Assembly: GCA_025765615.1 (NCBI GenBank)
Contig: JAIVFJ010000246.1
Span: forward strand, 25,965 to 89,964
DNA length: 64,000 bases
Origin: Zopfochytrium polystomum
Taxonomy: Eukaryota > Chytridiomycota > Chytridiomycetes > Chytridiales > Chytridiaceae
Direction: 5' to 3'
The position numbers and the translations under genes were made by a program. The first letter of the stretch is position 1. Each line of letters opens with the position of its first letter. Positions 51,898 to 63,106 of this stretch are shown here, one piece after another. The notes under the pieces are model-generated. The model ran no database searches. It saw only the letters and a program-made list of their open reading frames with translations, and had not been told where the DNA came from.

Positions 51898-52645
51898 GTG
51901 GGACTACACCAAGGTCTCAGTGACAAAGTCTAGGGATTTTATTTGCAAAAACAAGTGTACCTGTCATAAAACTGCAAGGATCAGGACCCTATTGTTATTC
52001 CTGGTTCTTTAGTTTCCAAGGCGTTATCAAAGTGTATTTGCAGCTAACCCTTCTTTATTATGGGGCCCGCTTTTACTACTTTTGTCTTAACCGTTTCTGT
52101 TGCACCAAGGTTTTCTCAACATATTTTCTTTTCTTGTGACTAACAGAGACTGCCTGACTGCCTAGAAGTGGGGTGCCTGACAGGATGTACCCCACACCCA
52201 CCTAATTTATTATTTATTTTTGGCACTGGTACATTCATGCATAGGTTGGGGGACTTAGAGCATTTGTGGTGGATTCTCCAAGTCAGGGGGGTTGACTTGT
52301 CAATTTTCTCTCTCTCTCTTTTTTTAGGCCATTTCTCTTTTTCCTTTTTTCTTAAATCTAATTTCTGTCTTCAGCACCAATACAGAGTCCCTTCAAATCC
52401 ATTTGGCTCACAAGGTGAGGGTGAGAGATGGTACACACCTGGGTGTGTACATGGTCCCTTAGTGCGGCTCCTCTTAAGGGGCTGTGGGTGTGGAATGCAG
52501 CTGCCCCGCCGGCGACTGTGTGACGATGCCAGCTCTGTGTTGGAGTGGTGATCTCCAGCGCTCACCTGCTGTGACGACGGTGGTGGTGGTGGTGGTGACA
52601 ATGACAGCTTTGTCGTCCCTAACTTCCCATCCCTGTGAGGGTGTC
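51898..52645 (+). repeat. LTR family C, 3'-truncated copy
   Basis: Begins TGTGGGACTACACCAAGGTCTCAG, matching the family start, and follows the reverse complement of 57259-56550 (ATTTTATTTGCAAAAACAAG, CCAAGGCGTTATCAAAGTG, AGAGACTGCC.GACTGCCTAG, GGGGGACTTAGAGCATTTGTGG). Similarity ends near the GAGGGTGT at 52637-52645. Confidence 0.8.
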
Positions 52646-54232
52646 AGGGGCAGCACAGAGCGCTGCCACCCCACGGGGCTTGGGTGTCTCTAAAGGTTCT
52701 GCCTCCATCTCCAGCTTCTTCCCCTTGGCGGGAAAGTGTGACAGGTCGTGAAGCTTCGCCTTCAGGTCAGCCACAAACTGGCAGGGCACAAATTCACAGA
52801 TAGACTTTGCCAGCAGCACAGAGGGACGGAATGCCAGGTGGTTCAGAATTCCAGCAATACGGCTCACAAAGGCTCAGGCAGCATCATCTCCAGCCTCGGC
52901 CCCTGATCAGAGGTGTGAGGGTTTCCATGGCGCACATTCCTCATCAACCACAACCTCAGCCTTTTTACAGGTGGCAACAAACTTGGCCCTTTCTGATTCC
53001 AACACCCAACACTCCATCAAGGAGGCATGTCTTCCAATCACAGAGATCTCAGGAACTCGAGGGAATCCGTATGCGGCAGTAAATAGAAGTCTAAGACTGT
53101 GACAAGGGGCCGCCCTGCCCACATCCGCAAGGTTTGGCCTGACATATACTGGGACATACTTCGCTCCGGCGAGGGACCACGCAGGCGGGCCTCGACCACG
53201 GAGGATCTGGGTCTGAAAATCTGCTTGAGCTTGGTCTCAGTGTCAACCTTGGGGTTGGTAATTGTCCTCAGTGCCTTGCGAAAGTTGTTAGGAAACAGTG
53301 GCTCAGGGGCATTGGCAGCTGCCATTGCAGCAAAACTTAGCAGTAGCCGGCGAGCAGTGGCAGGGCCGCCTATGCCCGGTAGACGTGTTACTGATGTTCG
53401 CAACCAAAGTGCGAAGGATGGCGCCGCAAGGCGCGCCCCATCCGAAGTGCAAGGGGTGATGCCCCCCAATCGAAGAAAACCGTGACAAGGCAGGAAAAAG
53501 GATCGGGAGGGGGGACCCAACCCCCTCTCGATCATCCCCGCGAAGTCGTGTGAAAAGCGGGGGGAAGCAGGATCAACCGCTACCCTGAGCAGATCGAAGG
53601 GTAAGGGCGCTAAGGCACCTGGCGCAACGGGGGCGAGGGAGGAACATCGCAATACAACCAAACCAGCAACACACGGCTTGCCCACCCGCTCACCTTCGCA
53701 TCCCAGTACTGCTAATTTCCTGGGCCACCGTCAGGGGGAATCGCTTCCCATGCAATAGGCCTTGGGGCGAGCTATGGGGCCACCAGGCTTGCTGGCCCAG
53801 AGGCGCCGTACCAAGGGGGGGGATCGTGGGTCCGACGATCATAAAGCGTCCTGCTACTGCTATTTTCGCAGGCCAGCCAGGGGTATCGCATCCCACGCTT
53901 ACGACTCATCCTTCCCAGCGCTGCAATCGCTCACAGCACTGTGGATCCTGCTGCACGCCAGCAGGCAAAGCTCCACACCACCCACCACCGCCGTCGAAGG
54001 CGGCGGCGGCAGCGGTGGGGCGGCTGCGGCCGCCCCAATCCACCACCCCCAAAAATTGCAAAGTTTTTCCTCCTCTAACCCTATCTTTTCAATAGTGTAT
54101 TATTCGCTCCAACCCGAAGGTGAGGAATCTGCAACTTGAAAGTTAAAAGTACATGCAGATGAGGGAAAGAGAAAGTCCAAGAGATCAAAGAGGTACACAC
54201 GCGAAAGAGAAAGAAGCCAAGGTGAAGCAAAG
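52646..54232. other. Unassigned repetitive sequence between LTR C and Copia remnant
   Basis: A minus-strand reading starting MAAANAPEPLFPNNFRK (start near 53326) and running to 53038 looks coding-like but is unrecognised. It might be a gag fragment of the family-C element. A GGC-repeat island (about 53990-54040) follows. No host gene is supported. Confidence 0.35.
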
Positions 54233-54598
54233 GTGCCAAAGAGCATAAGAGAATGGCTCTTAGCCGTATTATCAGAGTTGCAACTCCCCACACAGCGGCC
54301 ACTACCAATCCTTGAGGACAATCAATCTGCAATCGCACTAGTGCTCAACCCTTTCACACATGCTCGCACAAAATACATTGACATACGTGATCATTTCCTC
54401 CGACAAGGCGTAGCCACTGGAGAGATCACTGTACGCTACGTACCAACCAGCGACCAGATCACAGACATTCTCACAAAACCACTCTCGACGTCTCAGCACC
54501 AGCGACTGAACTCACTACTTGGCCTCCGACCCTGCTCCAACCATTCAAACACCCTTTCGGTCGAAGCCTCAGACGCTTACACACGCTTTGGATAAGGG
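54233..54598 (+). pseudogene. Ty1/Copia pol 3' end (RNase H domain)
   Basis: The ORF ends with the Copia RNase H C-terminal motifs: LEDNQSAIALVLNP, ARTKYIDIRDHFLRQ, VRYVPTSDQITDILTKPL. The 5' remainder of pol is missing, so this is a 5'-truncated element. It is followed after 30 bp by a G-rich polypurine tract and the LTR at 54629. Confidence 0.9.
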
Positions 54599-54619
54599 GT
54601 GCTACACCCATGGCCATCG

Positions 54620-54628
54620 TGTGGGGGG
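54620..54628 (+). promoter_or_regulatory. Polypurine tract of the Copia remnant
   Basis: A GTGGGGGG string directly precedes the TGTTAGG start of the LTR, the expected position of the plus-strand primer. It marks 54629 as a 3' LTR rather than a solo LTR. Confidence 0.65.
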
Positions 54629-55042
54629 TGTTAGGCGGAACTGAATGGTTAGCAGCAAGAGGCACAAGACGGACCTGAACCTATTTTGACTGTCAGTTAT
54701 CGTTCTCACGATGCCCATGGGAGAGCAAGTCACTGCCAATGCAGACTGGGTGCTGGCTTGCGCTGATGACAAATACTCTGAGTATTAAGTGGAACGGAAA
54801 CCCAGTGTCAACAGTTTTCCTCTTCCTCTGCTCAAGCAGATAATATAGGAGAGGTTTTTACCCTGTGCCAGTCACGCTTGCCTAGCAACTATTACAGTGT
54901 GTATATCATCATCATGTATCATTAATTCACAACAGAGTTTTTTTTCTCTTTCTCTCCAAGTTGGGGAGAAGGACCACCCACAAACACATATCTCCACTTC
55001 ATTCACTCCTTCCACTCACTCACTCAGAGTAGACTGTTTACA
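54629..55042 (+). repeat. 3' LTR of the Copia remnant (family A reference copy)
   Basis: TGTTAGGCGGAACTG...AGACTGTTTACA, 414 bp. The left neighbour GGGGG is the polypurine tract and the right neighbour is CAAAC, so no duplication is expected on the left. This copy gives the family identity of all the solo LTRs. Confidence 0.9.
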
Positions 55043-55864
55043 CAAACAAAAACCCACTTGCACACCAAGAACAGCAGCATCTGCACAAAACACAGCACCT
55101 ACAGTGCAGGACATCAAAATCAAGCAAATTTGGATTTTCTCGTTTCCCCATCAAATCTTTTTTCCCACTAAGGCAACCCCCTAGGCCCGGTCGCCTCTCC
55201 TGCGTCTCCTGTATTAGATTCTTGGGTATATCACATAAGGTGTGGGTCATAGATTAGGTTCTTCAGCTCTTATGCTACTATGATTCAGTACAACACATTG
55301 TATACTTTCACAAGAACCTATGACCCTATCAGAAAGAGGAATCGATTTGGTCATTTCTCTAACTTTTATAATTTTTCCACTATGTAGACTTAATTTTTAG
55401 TCCTAGAACGAGGATTGTCACTTATCAGTGCAATTAGAATCATTATCTTTGTGATAATGAAAGAGCTATTTGGCTCCTTGGTTAAAAAAATGGGTCTATG
55501 TAGCCTGGGAGCCGCCTCTTTATTTTAGGTGTACATAATCATGTAAATGCTTCTTATCTCTTATCTTTTAAAAGAGCATCCTGCATTCCTTGTGCTGAAT
55601 TGGCCTAAGCACAAGGGGCACACCCCTTGTTCATCATTATTCATTCTGATTTTTCCTCATTTTCCTTTTCCTTCATTTTCCCACCTTTCAATCCACTGTC
55701 CCTGCACTGATGGGGTCTCAAAGTCTGAAATTATGTTTAGTGGGTGTCACTGGCAAGGTGGAGCTGGTCGAAGAGGCCCAATGTTTTCGGCACTGCGGTT
55801 TTATGTGCAGCGTTCAGGTTGGGCCAACAGTGTGTCATGTCAAAAATTTTTGTGTTTTGTCCTG
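55043..55864. other. AT-rich unassigned spacer
   Basis: Distinctly AT-rich (55260-55560), with no ORF worth calling and no repeat boundary found. Confidence 0.35.
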
Positions 55865-57259
55865 TGTGAGACTATACTCACTCCTTTGACCCTGGGATCT
55901 GGGCCCTAGAGTGAGGGAAAGCAAACAATAGGCTAAAACTAACTTTATGGGGCTGTTGTCTAGTGGGTGTTTCGACCCTACTACTTGCCTAGTCCACGAA
56001 GTATCCCTACTGATCTGTCTAACAGGGGTCTCAAACACAAAGAATGAACATTCAGAGGGACAATCCTCTGAGGGATCGGTGCAGGAGCACCGATTACTCG
56101 CGTGGCTGCAGGCCAGTGCGAGGGGAAACGGAAGGGCACTCCCAAGGGCGCAACACAACCACAGAATAAAGAGAGAGAAGAGGAAAATGGGGGTTTCTAT
56201 CTCAGGAACCTAATCTCAAGTACAACAGGAGCAGTTAACAGCGACGGGACGGACAGGGTGCGACCTAGCGCCCCTTGTCGCAGACGGTGCTGTGGGAACC
56301 CTTGTTGTCGCCAGTGACAGGGGGGAGAGAGAGAAGGGAGTCGACTATGTAGGGGTTGGAAGGTCACCAGCAGGGAACTCGCATGCGGAAACACCTGCGA
56401 TCGTACACGCACCCCGCTGGGCTGTGTCAGCACGATCACTCGGCCAATGGGCTTATTTGCATCGCACTCACACATCTCACTCTCACAGCAATAGGACTGA
56501 GGCAGGCACTCGTAGATCAAACTTTCAGGTGTCTGGGGACGTGCTACCAGCCACCAACACCCTCGCAGGTTGGGGACAACAACACTGTCGTCGTCACCTC
56601 CACCACCACTGTTGTTGCCGCAGGCAAGCACTGGGGATCCTCACTCCAACACAGAGCTGGCAATTTCACACAGTGACTGGTGGGGTCAGCCACTAAGGGA
56701 CCATGTACACACCTGGGTGTGTACCATCTCTAACTCCCTCACCTTGCGAGCCAGATGGATTTGAAGGGACTCCGTATTGGTGCCAATGGACAGAAATCAG
56801 ATTGAAGAAGAAGGAAAAATGAGAAATGGCCCAAAAACAGAGAGAGAGAAAATTGACAAGTCAACCCCCTGACTTGGAGCATCCACCACAAATGCTCTAA
56901 GTCCCCCCAACCCTATGCGTGTATGTGCAAGTGAAGAAAATAAATAATAAATTAGGCAAGCTTGGGGTACGGCCTGTCAGGCACCCCATCCCTAGGCAGT
57001 CGGGCAGTCTCTGTTAGTCACCAAAAAAGAAAATATGTTGAGAAAACCCTGGTGCAACAGAAATTGTTAAGACAAAAGTAGTAAAAGCAGCCCAATAATA
57101 AAGACAGGCCAGCTGCAAATACACTTTGATAACGCCTTGGAAACTAAAGAACCGGGAATAATAATAGGGTCCCGATCCTTACAGTTTTATGACAGGTACG
57201 CTTGTTTTTGCAAATAAAATCCCTATCCTTTGTCACTGAGACCTCAGTACGGTCTCACA
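55865..57259 (-). repeat. LTR family C, longest copy (1395 bp)
   Basis: Bounded by TGTGAGAC at 55865 and GTCTCACA ending at 57259, so the ends are 8-bp inverted repeats with TG..CA. Two partial copies (30463-31393 and 51898-52645) cover its halves. No target duplication (TCCTG / CGTTT outside), so it is not a clean solo insertion. There is no coding content. The classification as an LTR rests on the TG..CA ends and on its position after Gypsy chromodomain sequence at 29.9 kb. Confidence 0.65.
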
Positions 57260-57288
57260 CGTTTATTTCAATGATGAATCAGGAGGTC

Positions 57289-57382
57289 CTAAAGCGCTAC
57301 CAGGTGGACTTAAACAACCAACCTTGCAGTTTGCTGTACATGTCTCACAGATGCACGCTCTAACGAGTTGCACCACAGCAGT
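57289..57382 (-). repeat. tRNA-like sequence with A and B boxes (SINE candidate)
   Basis: The minus strand reads GTGCAACTCGTTAGAGCG (A box/D-arm) and, about 40 nt on, GTTGTTTAAGTCCACC (B-box-like). The full cloverleaf is imperfect, so it is not called a tRNA gene. It directly neighbours LTR C. Confidence 0.4.
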
Positions 57383-57464
57383 CCATGCCCACAGGATTGT
57401 ACTTGTGACACTATACAACATTTTTACGCTTACAGCACGTGTCTCTTTTTGGCTGCTTGCTCAG

Positions 57465-57616
57465 GAGTATTTGTCAACAGCACAAGCCAGCACCCAGGTC
57501 TGCATTGGCGATGGCTTGCTCTCCTCATGCACATTGTGAGAACTATAACTGACAGTCACAATAGGTTTGGGTCTGTCTTGTGGCTCTTGCTGCTAACCAG
57601 TCAGTTCTGCCTAATG
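57465..57616 (-). repeat. Family-A LTR fragment
   Basis: Matches the terminal 150 bp of family A in minus orientation (GGAGTATTTGTCAACAG ... AACCAGTCAGTTCTGCCTAA). Left part missing. Confidence 0.8.
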
Positions 57617-57989
57617 CCTGGCAGCACATAAAGCGGTTAAAGGGGTGCCAGTGAGAACTTTGGCCCCCAGGCCTCAAAGCAACCAACACTGTGTTGACCT
57701 GACCCAATGGTCAGGCAGAAAACACAGTGATGTGACGCTGATTCTCTGTTTCGCAGAGATGCTAGTTGGGGTTTTAATAGGGGATAAGGTTTCAAATTGA
57801 TATACATTGTCGATAAATCACTTTTGATTTTAGTAATCAAAGTGAAGGCGCTGAGGCCGGTTCCAGAACAACCCAGTGCAGAACTGGTGTTTCAAAAAAT
57901 TCTGATATTATGTTGCTGGTTTGATTCCCTTGTGCCTCGATACCCAGAAATATTGGGGTATTGCTATCATTACTAATCCTGGCAATAAT
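57617..57989. other. Spacer
   Basis: No recognisable feature between the LTR fragment and the ankyrin pseudogene. Confidence 0.35.
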
Positions 57990-58440
57990 GATCCTTAGAT
58001 TCGCTTTCTCACGGAGGAACGTGGACGGGATCAAACCGCCTCTGTCCGCCTTTCCGCCTTTCCCAATCATATGGATGCCTGGAAAACCGGGGGGGGTATG
58101 GCTTTTTTGGCTGCTCGCGCAACGATAGTATCGAAGACATTGAAGACGAAACCTTCATGTCCTGTACACTTTACGAGGCGGCAGAGGTAGGGAGCGTCGA
58201 CAGTTTGTCTTGATGCAGATCCGTCGTCGAAATCAGCCGAGGTTGCCCTTTATCCGGCAATCGTGCAAGCCATGCTGGACGCATCGGTTCCTGTTTCCGA
58301 AAGGCACATTCAGCTCAGCTCCGATTTATGCCTGCGACGCCCAACGAGCTCGGAGCGCCTCGAAATTTTGAATTTTGCTATTCACCCACGGAGGTAACGC
58401 GGGGGCGGCCGAAAAAACCTTCATGGATGCGTTCTATTCA
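57990..58440 (+). pseudogene. Decayed duplicate of the neighbouring ankyrin gene
   Basis: 57990-58070 aligns with 59345-59420 of the next gene (TTCGCTTTC..CGGA.GAACGTGGACGGGATCAAA). 58170-58440 aligns with 59525-59830 (GAGGCGGCAG..G.GGGAGCGTCGACA, GCATCGGTTCCTGTTTCCGAAA, AGCGCCTCGAAATTTTGAA). Deletions and frameshifts destroy the frame. It is a tandem, 5'-truncated relic of the gene at 58492. Confidence 0.8.
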
Positions 58441-58491
58441 CGTACTTTCAGTTACATAATATGATGGAGTGAAATCGCAAAACTTTTGGTC

Positions 58492-60168
58492 ATGTCACGT
58501 TCTCCTCAGTCACCCAGCCACGCTGCATTCCCACTCGACCTCCTACCCGACGAGATCGTGCACCGCATCGGCCTCTTCAGCCCCTACCGCCTCGCATTCC
58601 CGACAGGCGCTCTCAACAAAACACTCTATCGCATCTTCAGAGATCCACTCGCGATCGCCGTTCGCTCGCTCCGCTCTTTTTACGGTAACTACGTCGACGG
58701 CAGCCCAGCAGAAAAGGCGATCGCCAGAGAAGCGTCCCGCGGAGATGCAGCGGTCGTCGAACGCCTGATGATCAAGTTCGGCGCCCAGATCGATCGGCGC
58801 AGTCCGATCGAAGCTGCTGCGCTGAATGGGCACGTCGCGGTCGTGCGGCTTCTGCTATCCCACGGCGCGACAGCAACAAACACCACCGCGCTGGCCGGCG
58901 CCGCCCGAAATGGGCACATCGACGTGATGCAGACTCTCCTCGACTCCGGAAAATGTGAACAGCGTGAACGCGACGCGTCGCTTTCCCGAGCGGTGGAGAG
59001 CGGCGCGTCGAAAGAGCAGAGAGTGGCGATGCTGGAGCTTCTGCTCAAGCACGGGGCAGACCCCGGCGCGCACCGCTGCTTCGCTCTCCACGCCGCGGTG
59101 GAGCAGCGGGAGTGGGACATCCTGCGCCTTCTCATCGAGCGAGGTCGCGTCGGCCCCGGACAGGCGATCGACGGAGCACTCGGAGCTCTGACGGAGCCGA
59201 ACGTGGATGTGGTTCAGCATCTTCTTGGTTTGGGCGCTCAACCCCACGTGTTGCATTGGGACGTCTTGCTGGCCCTCGCGACGCAAGGGCATTTTGAGCT
59301 CCTGCAGTCTCTCGTCCGAAACCATGTGCTCTCAGAGGCAGTGTTCCTTCGATTCGCTTTCGAGCGGAACAGCGTGGACGGGGTCAAAGCGATTCTGCTG
59401 GCCTTTCCCAATCTGAGAGATGCCTTGCAAAACGAGAGGTACGACAGATATCACGGTCGTTTCCGATATCGGGACGCTGGCGTGCACGACGTCGAAAGTG
59501 AAAGCTTGGTATCCGGCGCGCTGTTCGAGGCGGCAGGGGCTGGGAGCGTCGACATGGTGAGGTTCTGCCTGGAAAGCGGGGCAGACCCGCTATCAAAATC
59601 AGCCGACAAAGCCCTCGATCGGGCAATCAGAGCCGGCCATTTACTGCTGGTACAAACCTTGCTAGACGCGTCGGTCCCGGTCTCCGAAACGCACGTTCAG
59701 TGGAGCGCTGAGGGGTGCCTGCACCACCGCGACCCGACGAGCACCGAACGCCTCGAAATCCTGAACCTGCTTTTAAGCCGCGGAGCCAACCCGCTGTCGA
59801 CCGCACAAGTCTTCGTGGCTGCTGTGCAGTGGGGGAGGCACGACCTGGTGGCAGCCTTGTTAAAGTTTGAGACGAAAGGCTGGCCGATATCCGATGCCGA
59901 TATGATCCAGGCTGTACTGGTGGGGAGGCACTTCCGGGTGGTTGAGCTGCTCCTGGAAAGCGGTATCGGTGATCCCGCGTTGTTTTGCAAAGTGGCCTTG
60001 GTTGCAGCGGCGAAGAGTGGACGACGTGACGCAGTGGAGTGGGTTTTGCGTGAAGCGGGAAAGCGTGGGTTGAATATCCACAAAGAAGTGGCCGCAGCTG
60101 CGAGGGGCGGGACCGACGACGTCAGGGCGCTGCTCCGATCAAGAGTTCCTTCGCTGGAGCTTCCCTGA
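58492..60168 (+). CDS. F-box-like ankyrin repeat protein
   Basis: A single-exon gene, 558 aa. The N-terminal 50 residues (FPLDLLPDEIVHRIGLFSPY..LNKTLYRIF) resemble a divergent F-box-like helix bundle. Ankyrin repeats follow from about residue 75 to the end (IEAAALNGHVAVVRLLLSHGA, GAARNGHIDVMQTLLDSG, ALHAAVEQREWDILRLLIERG and so on). F-box/ankyrin proteins commonly act as substrate adaptors of SCF ubiquitin ligases; here that is inference. The first ATG in frame is at 58492. A decayed duplicate lies just upstream. Confidence 0.82.
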   Translation: MSRSPQSPSHAAFPLDLLPDEIVHRIGLFSPYRLAFPTGALNKTLYRIFRDPLAIAVRSLRSFYGNYVDGSPAEKAIAREASRGDAAVVERLMIKFGAQIDRRSPIEAAALNGHVAVVRLLLSHGATATNTTALAGAARNGHIDVMQTLLDSGKCEQRERDASLSRAVESGASKEQRVAMLELLLKHGADPGAHRCFALHAAVEQREWDILRLLIERGRVGPGQAIDGALGALTEPNVDVVQHLLGLGAQPHVLHWDVLLALATQGHFELLQSLVRNHVLSEAVFLRFAFERNSVDGVKAILLAFPNLRDALQNERYDRYHGRFRYRDAGVHDVESESLVSGALFEAAGAGSVDMVRFCLESGADPLSKSADKALDRAIRAGHLLLVQTLLDASVPVSETHVQWSAEGCLHHRDPTSTERLEILNLLLSRGANPLSTAQVFVAAVQWGRHDLVAALLKFETKGWPISDADMIQAVLVGRHFRVVELLLESGIGDPALFCKVALVAAAKSGRRDAVEWVLREAGKRGLNIHKEVAAAARGGTDDVRALLRSRVPSLELP

Positions 60169-60836
60169 GAACTGCAGATGGTTTTTGCGGCGCTAAGCTA
60201 TACCAGAGGGCCCTGAAGAGGCCCAGGATCTTGCACCGGCTGCACACTTTGCGCCCACGAAGGCAACTTTGGCGTGTGTAGCGAGTCGAATTTCGAAGAG
60301 CTTCGGAGCAAAGTCATGAGGCTGGTCTCGAGGGAAAACAAGGAGGTCCTGCAGGCGCGGAACAACGTCAACCAGTGCAAATGTGAGCGTTACCCCGCGC
60401 CAAAGTGAGCATCGAAAAGACCAGCTCAAGCGCTCCTACATTTGAATTTTGTTCACTTTCGATCGACATTACTTGTGATGGTCGCAAAGGATTGCGTGAA
60501 ATAAAACTCACCCAAGTTATAACTCACGGTGTTGTTGGAATCCATGAATACCAGCGTACGAGGAAGGGAGCGGTTCTTCGATCCCATAGCTGACCGCTCA
60601 TATGATGTGGACTCTTTGCCTGTGACTATTCAAAACCAAGGCTCCGCCACATATCACCGTCTCGGACCATGCCTCGAACGTTGCCGTCGTCCATTTAAAT
60701 ATTGTTTAGAAAATAATACGCACTTGTAACGTTATTTTCGTCTTGCTTACTTCTCCACCCGTACGTGGGCGAACAAATGTGCGAAATAAGAAGACGGGTG
60801 TATTTTCCGACATGGCCCATGCAGGAAAATGCCATT
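60169..60836. other. Spacer between ankyrin genes
   Basis: No supported gene. A short plus-strand reading at 60200-60330 may be an ankyrin relic but is too short to assign. Confidence 0.35.
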
Positions 60837-62749
60837 TCAGTTCTTGACGACAGTGCTGTGGGTACACCGCGCAGCTGTAACCACACTGCCTGGCTCCCCG
60901 CCACATAGGACCAACAGCTGCGCGATTGCGAAACGTTTGACTTTCAAGGCGTAGTCCAAAGGCGTCATGCTCCATCGGTCGGGAACGTTTACCCAATCCG
61001 GCCGGGCCGCCAACAACTTTCGAACGATGCTGCGGTTCGCGTTCGCCTTGACCGCGACGTGCACCGGCGTCGATCCATCGCAGTCCACGCACGACGGCAG
61101 TTTGGGATGCTCACGTCCGCTCCGCACGTACGGCTCAACCTCCTCGTCGCTCCAACGCCAAGTGTCCTCTTTGAGAAGGATCTTACGAAACTTGGCCGCG
61201 TCCGCGTTCACCCACTCTGGTGTCCAGCTGGGCGACCCGCGCCACACCAAGACGACGAGCAACAAGACGCTGAATCCGTGCCCGAGCTGCGCGGCACGGT
61301 GCAGCGCCGTGAACCCAGGACGCTCCTCAGAGCCTAAACCCACGCTCGACTTCGGGCTTTTCGGCCACCCCTTCAACATCCATTCCGTCACCCGCTCGAA
61401 GGGGTCCGCCTCGCCGCTGAACAGCAACCGCAAGGTCTTTTCATAGTCGTTCTGCTCGCCAGCGGCTTCGTACAGCGCGGGCCGTCGCCGAGCGCCGCTT
61501 CGTGAGGAAGCCGCCGCCGCGGACGCCACTGCCAAATCCGCCCGCTTCCGCTCCGATATCAGCGCCGCCAGCGCCGCGTTTCCGGCCAGGAGCGCTCTAT
61601 TTCGTAACGCGAGCAACCTCTTGGGCGCTCTGCGGAGGCGGCGGCGGCTTCCGCCCTGCTGGTTCCCTTGAATGCAGGCCGCAGGGACGCGGCGTCGAGC
61701 CACGGAGCAGCGGATTTGCCCTTTCTGGAACCCGGCCCGAGTTTCTGGCTCCGCGCCCGTCCTGTAATATCGTCCATCGAGCGGAGCACCTTGTCCGCAA
61801 ACTCGAGGGCTTTCGGGCCCTTGAACTTGCTCGCCATCTCCAGCAACTTGATCGAGTCGGCGCGGCTGCCCGCCTCGAGCAGGTACTCCGCAACGTGAAA
61901 CTGCTCCTGGAGAACGGCCGCCTCGATCGGCAGGAGCGAGTTCTTCGTTGGCGACGGTACCGACTGGCCCGCGTCGGTCTGGCTTCTGTTTCGGGCTAGG
62001 AAGATATCGACGGGAAAACCCAGGGTTTCGAAGAGATCGCGAACGGCCGCGAGGCTTCCGCTTTTTGAGGCGAAGTGGAGGAGCGTGTTTCCGGACCTTT
62101 GATGGACTTCGGCCAAGTCGGCGCCCATGCGAGCGAGAATCGGAAGGTTACCACGTCCTCCGTAGCAGGCAGCGCCACAAGCGGCAGAGTCAGTGAAGTC
62201 GTCGATGGGGTGGTTCACAACGCGAAGCCCCGGGCACTCACGAATTCAAGAAGCGCCGAGGACTTGAAATTTGCGGCTGCATCGATAATGTGTCTAGCCA
62301 TCTCATTGTCAGATTTGACCTTTAGGACGTGGTAGGCATACTGGGCCATCCATTTAAAAATTGGGAACCTTTTTGAGTTGTTCGCCGCACTATAGAACGC
62401 GCTGTAGCCCTGTACAAAATGCCACATGGGTAAGTCGCTTCTCAATTCTCGCCATTGCACTTTGGGAACAACTCACAAAAATTTCGATTGCGTCGACCGT
62501 TCCTTGCCCGCTTTCGACAAGCGCTTTCAGCTCCTCGATGCGGTTGAACTCGGCAAAATCGTGCGCAGTGGCGACGCACTCAAACCCAGACAACAGCAGC
62601 AGCTTGAAAGCCTGGGTGTTTTTGCTTTTCAGCGCCGCTGCGCACCAGACGTGGTCGACTGACTTTGCCTCGCCTCTTTCAAGTTCAACGAGCTCCTTCA
62701 TGGTCCGCGGGCTTTCTCTTTGGGGTGAGAGCAATCCCTTTTGAGTCAT
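60837..62749 (-). pseudogene. Ankyrin repeat gene with disrupted frame
   Basis: Exon 1 (62749-62477) joins in phase by a standard intron to 62455-62242 (GYSAFYSAANNSKRFPIFKW..SSALLEF). Coding similarity continues as GRGNLPILARMGADLAEVHQ and ankyrin units (SGNTLLHFASKSGSLAAVRD). However, no GT..AG intron near 62241-62158 restores this frame. A second shift is needed near 61650-61690 to reach RNRALLAGNAALAALISERK and the last repeats (GFTALHRAAQLGHGFS, GSTPVHVAVKANANRS, MTPLDYALKVKRFAIAQLL), ending at 60837. Either this is a recent pseudogene or the assembly has indels in GC-rich runs. Confidence 0.65.
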
Positions 62750-62773
62750 GAACTACGGTACAGCGCAATTGCT

Positions 62774-63106
62774 ATGGACTGCCCTCGGATCGGAATGGAG
62801 ACTGCCGTGCTGCAGTGGTGGAAGGAAAGCGGTTTGTCCCTTAAGTACACCGACACGGCTTTGAAGCGAGCCAGTTCCCGCGGCCGGCTGGAACACCTCG
62901 AGTGGTGGAAAGGGAGCGGATTGCCGCTCAAGTACACAGCGGCCACGACGACGACCGCGTCCCGCCTAGGGCACGTCGCGGTGCTTCAATGGTGGAAGGA
63001 CTCTCCTCTGCAGTTCCAATACGACAACACCTCGATGGACGAGGCCTCCGCTTACGGTCGCGACGCGCCGAGCTCTACGACGATGCAATGGCGCTCAGAT
63101 CAATGA
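62774..63106 (+). pseudogene. Truncated WW-type repeat gene
   Basis: An ORF of about 110 codons from the first ATG contains three WW-type units (VLQWWKESGLSLKYTD, HLEWWKGSGLPLKYTA, VLQWWKDSPLQFQYDN) and then runs out of frame. It is related to the ten-unit gene at 31831. It starts 25 bp from the opposite-strand ankyrin gene's start, so the two are head to head. Probably a fragment; a short functional protein cannot be excluded. Confidence 0.6.
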
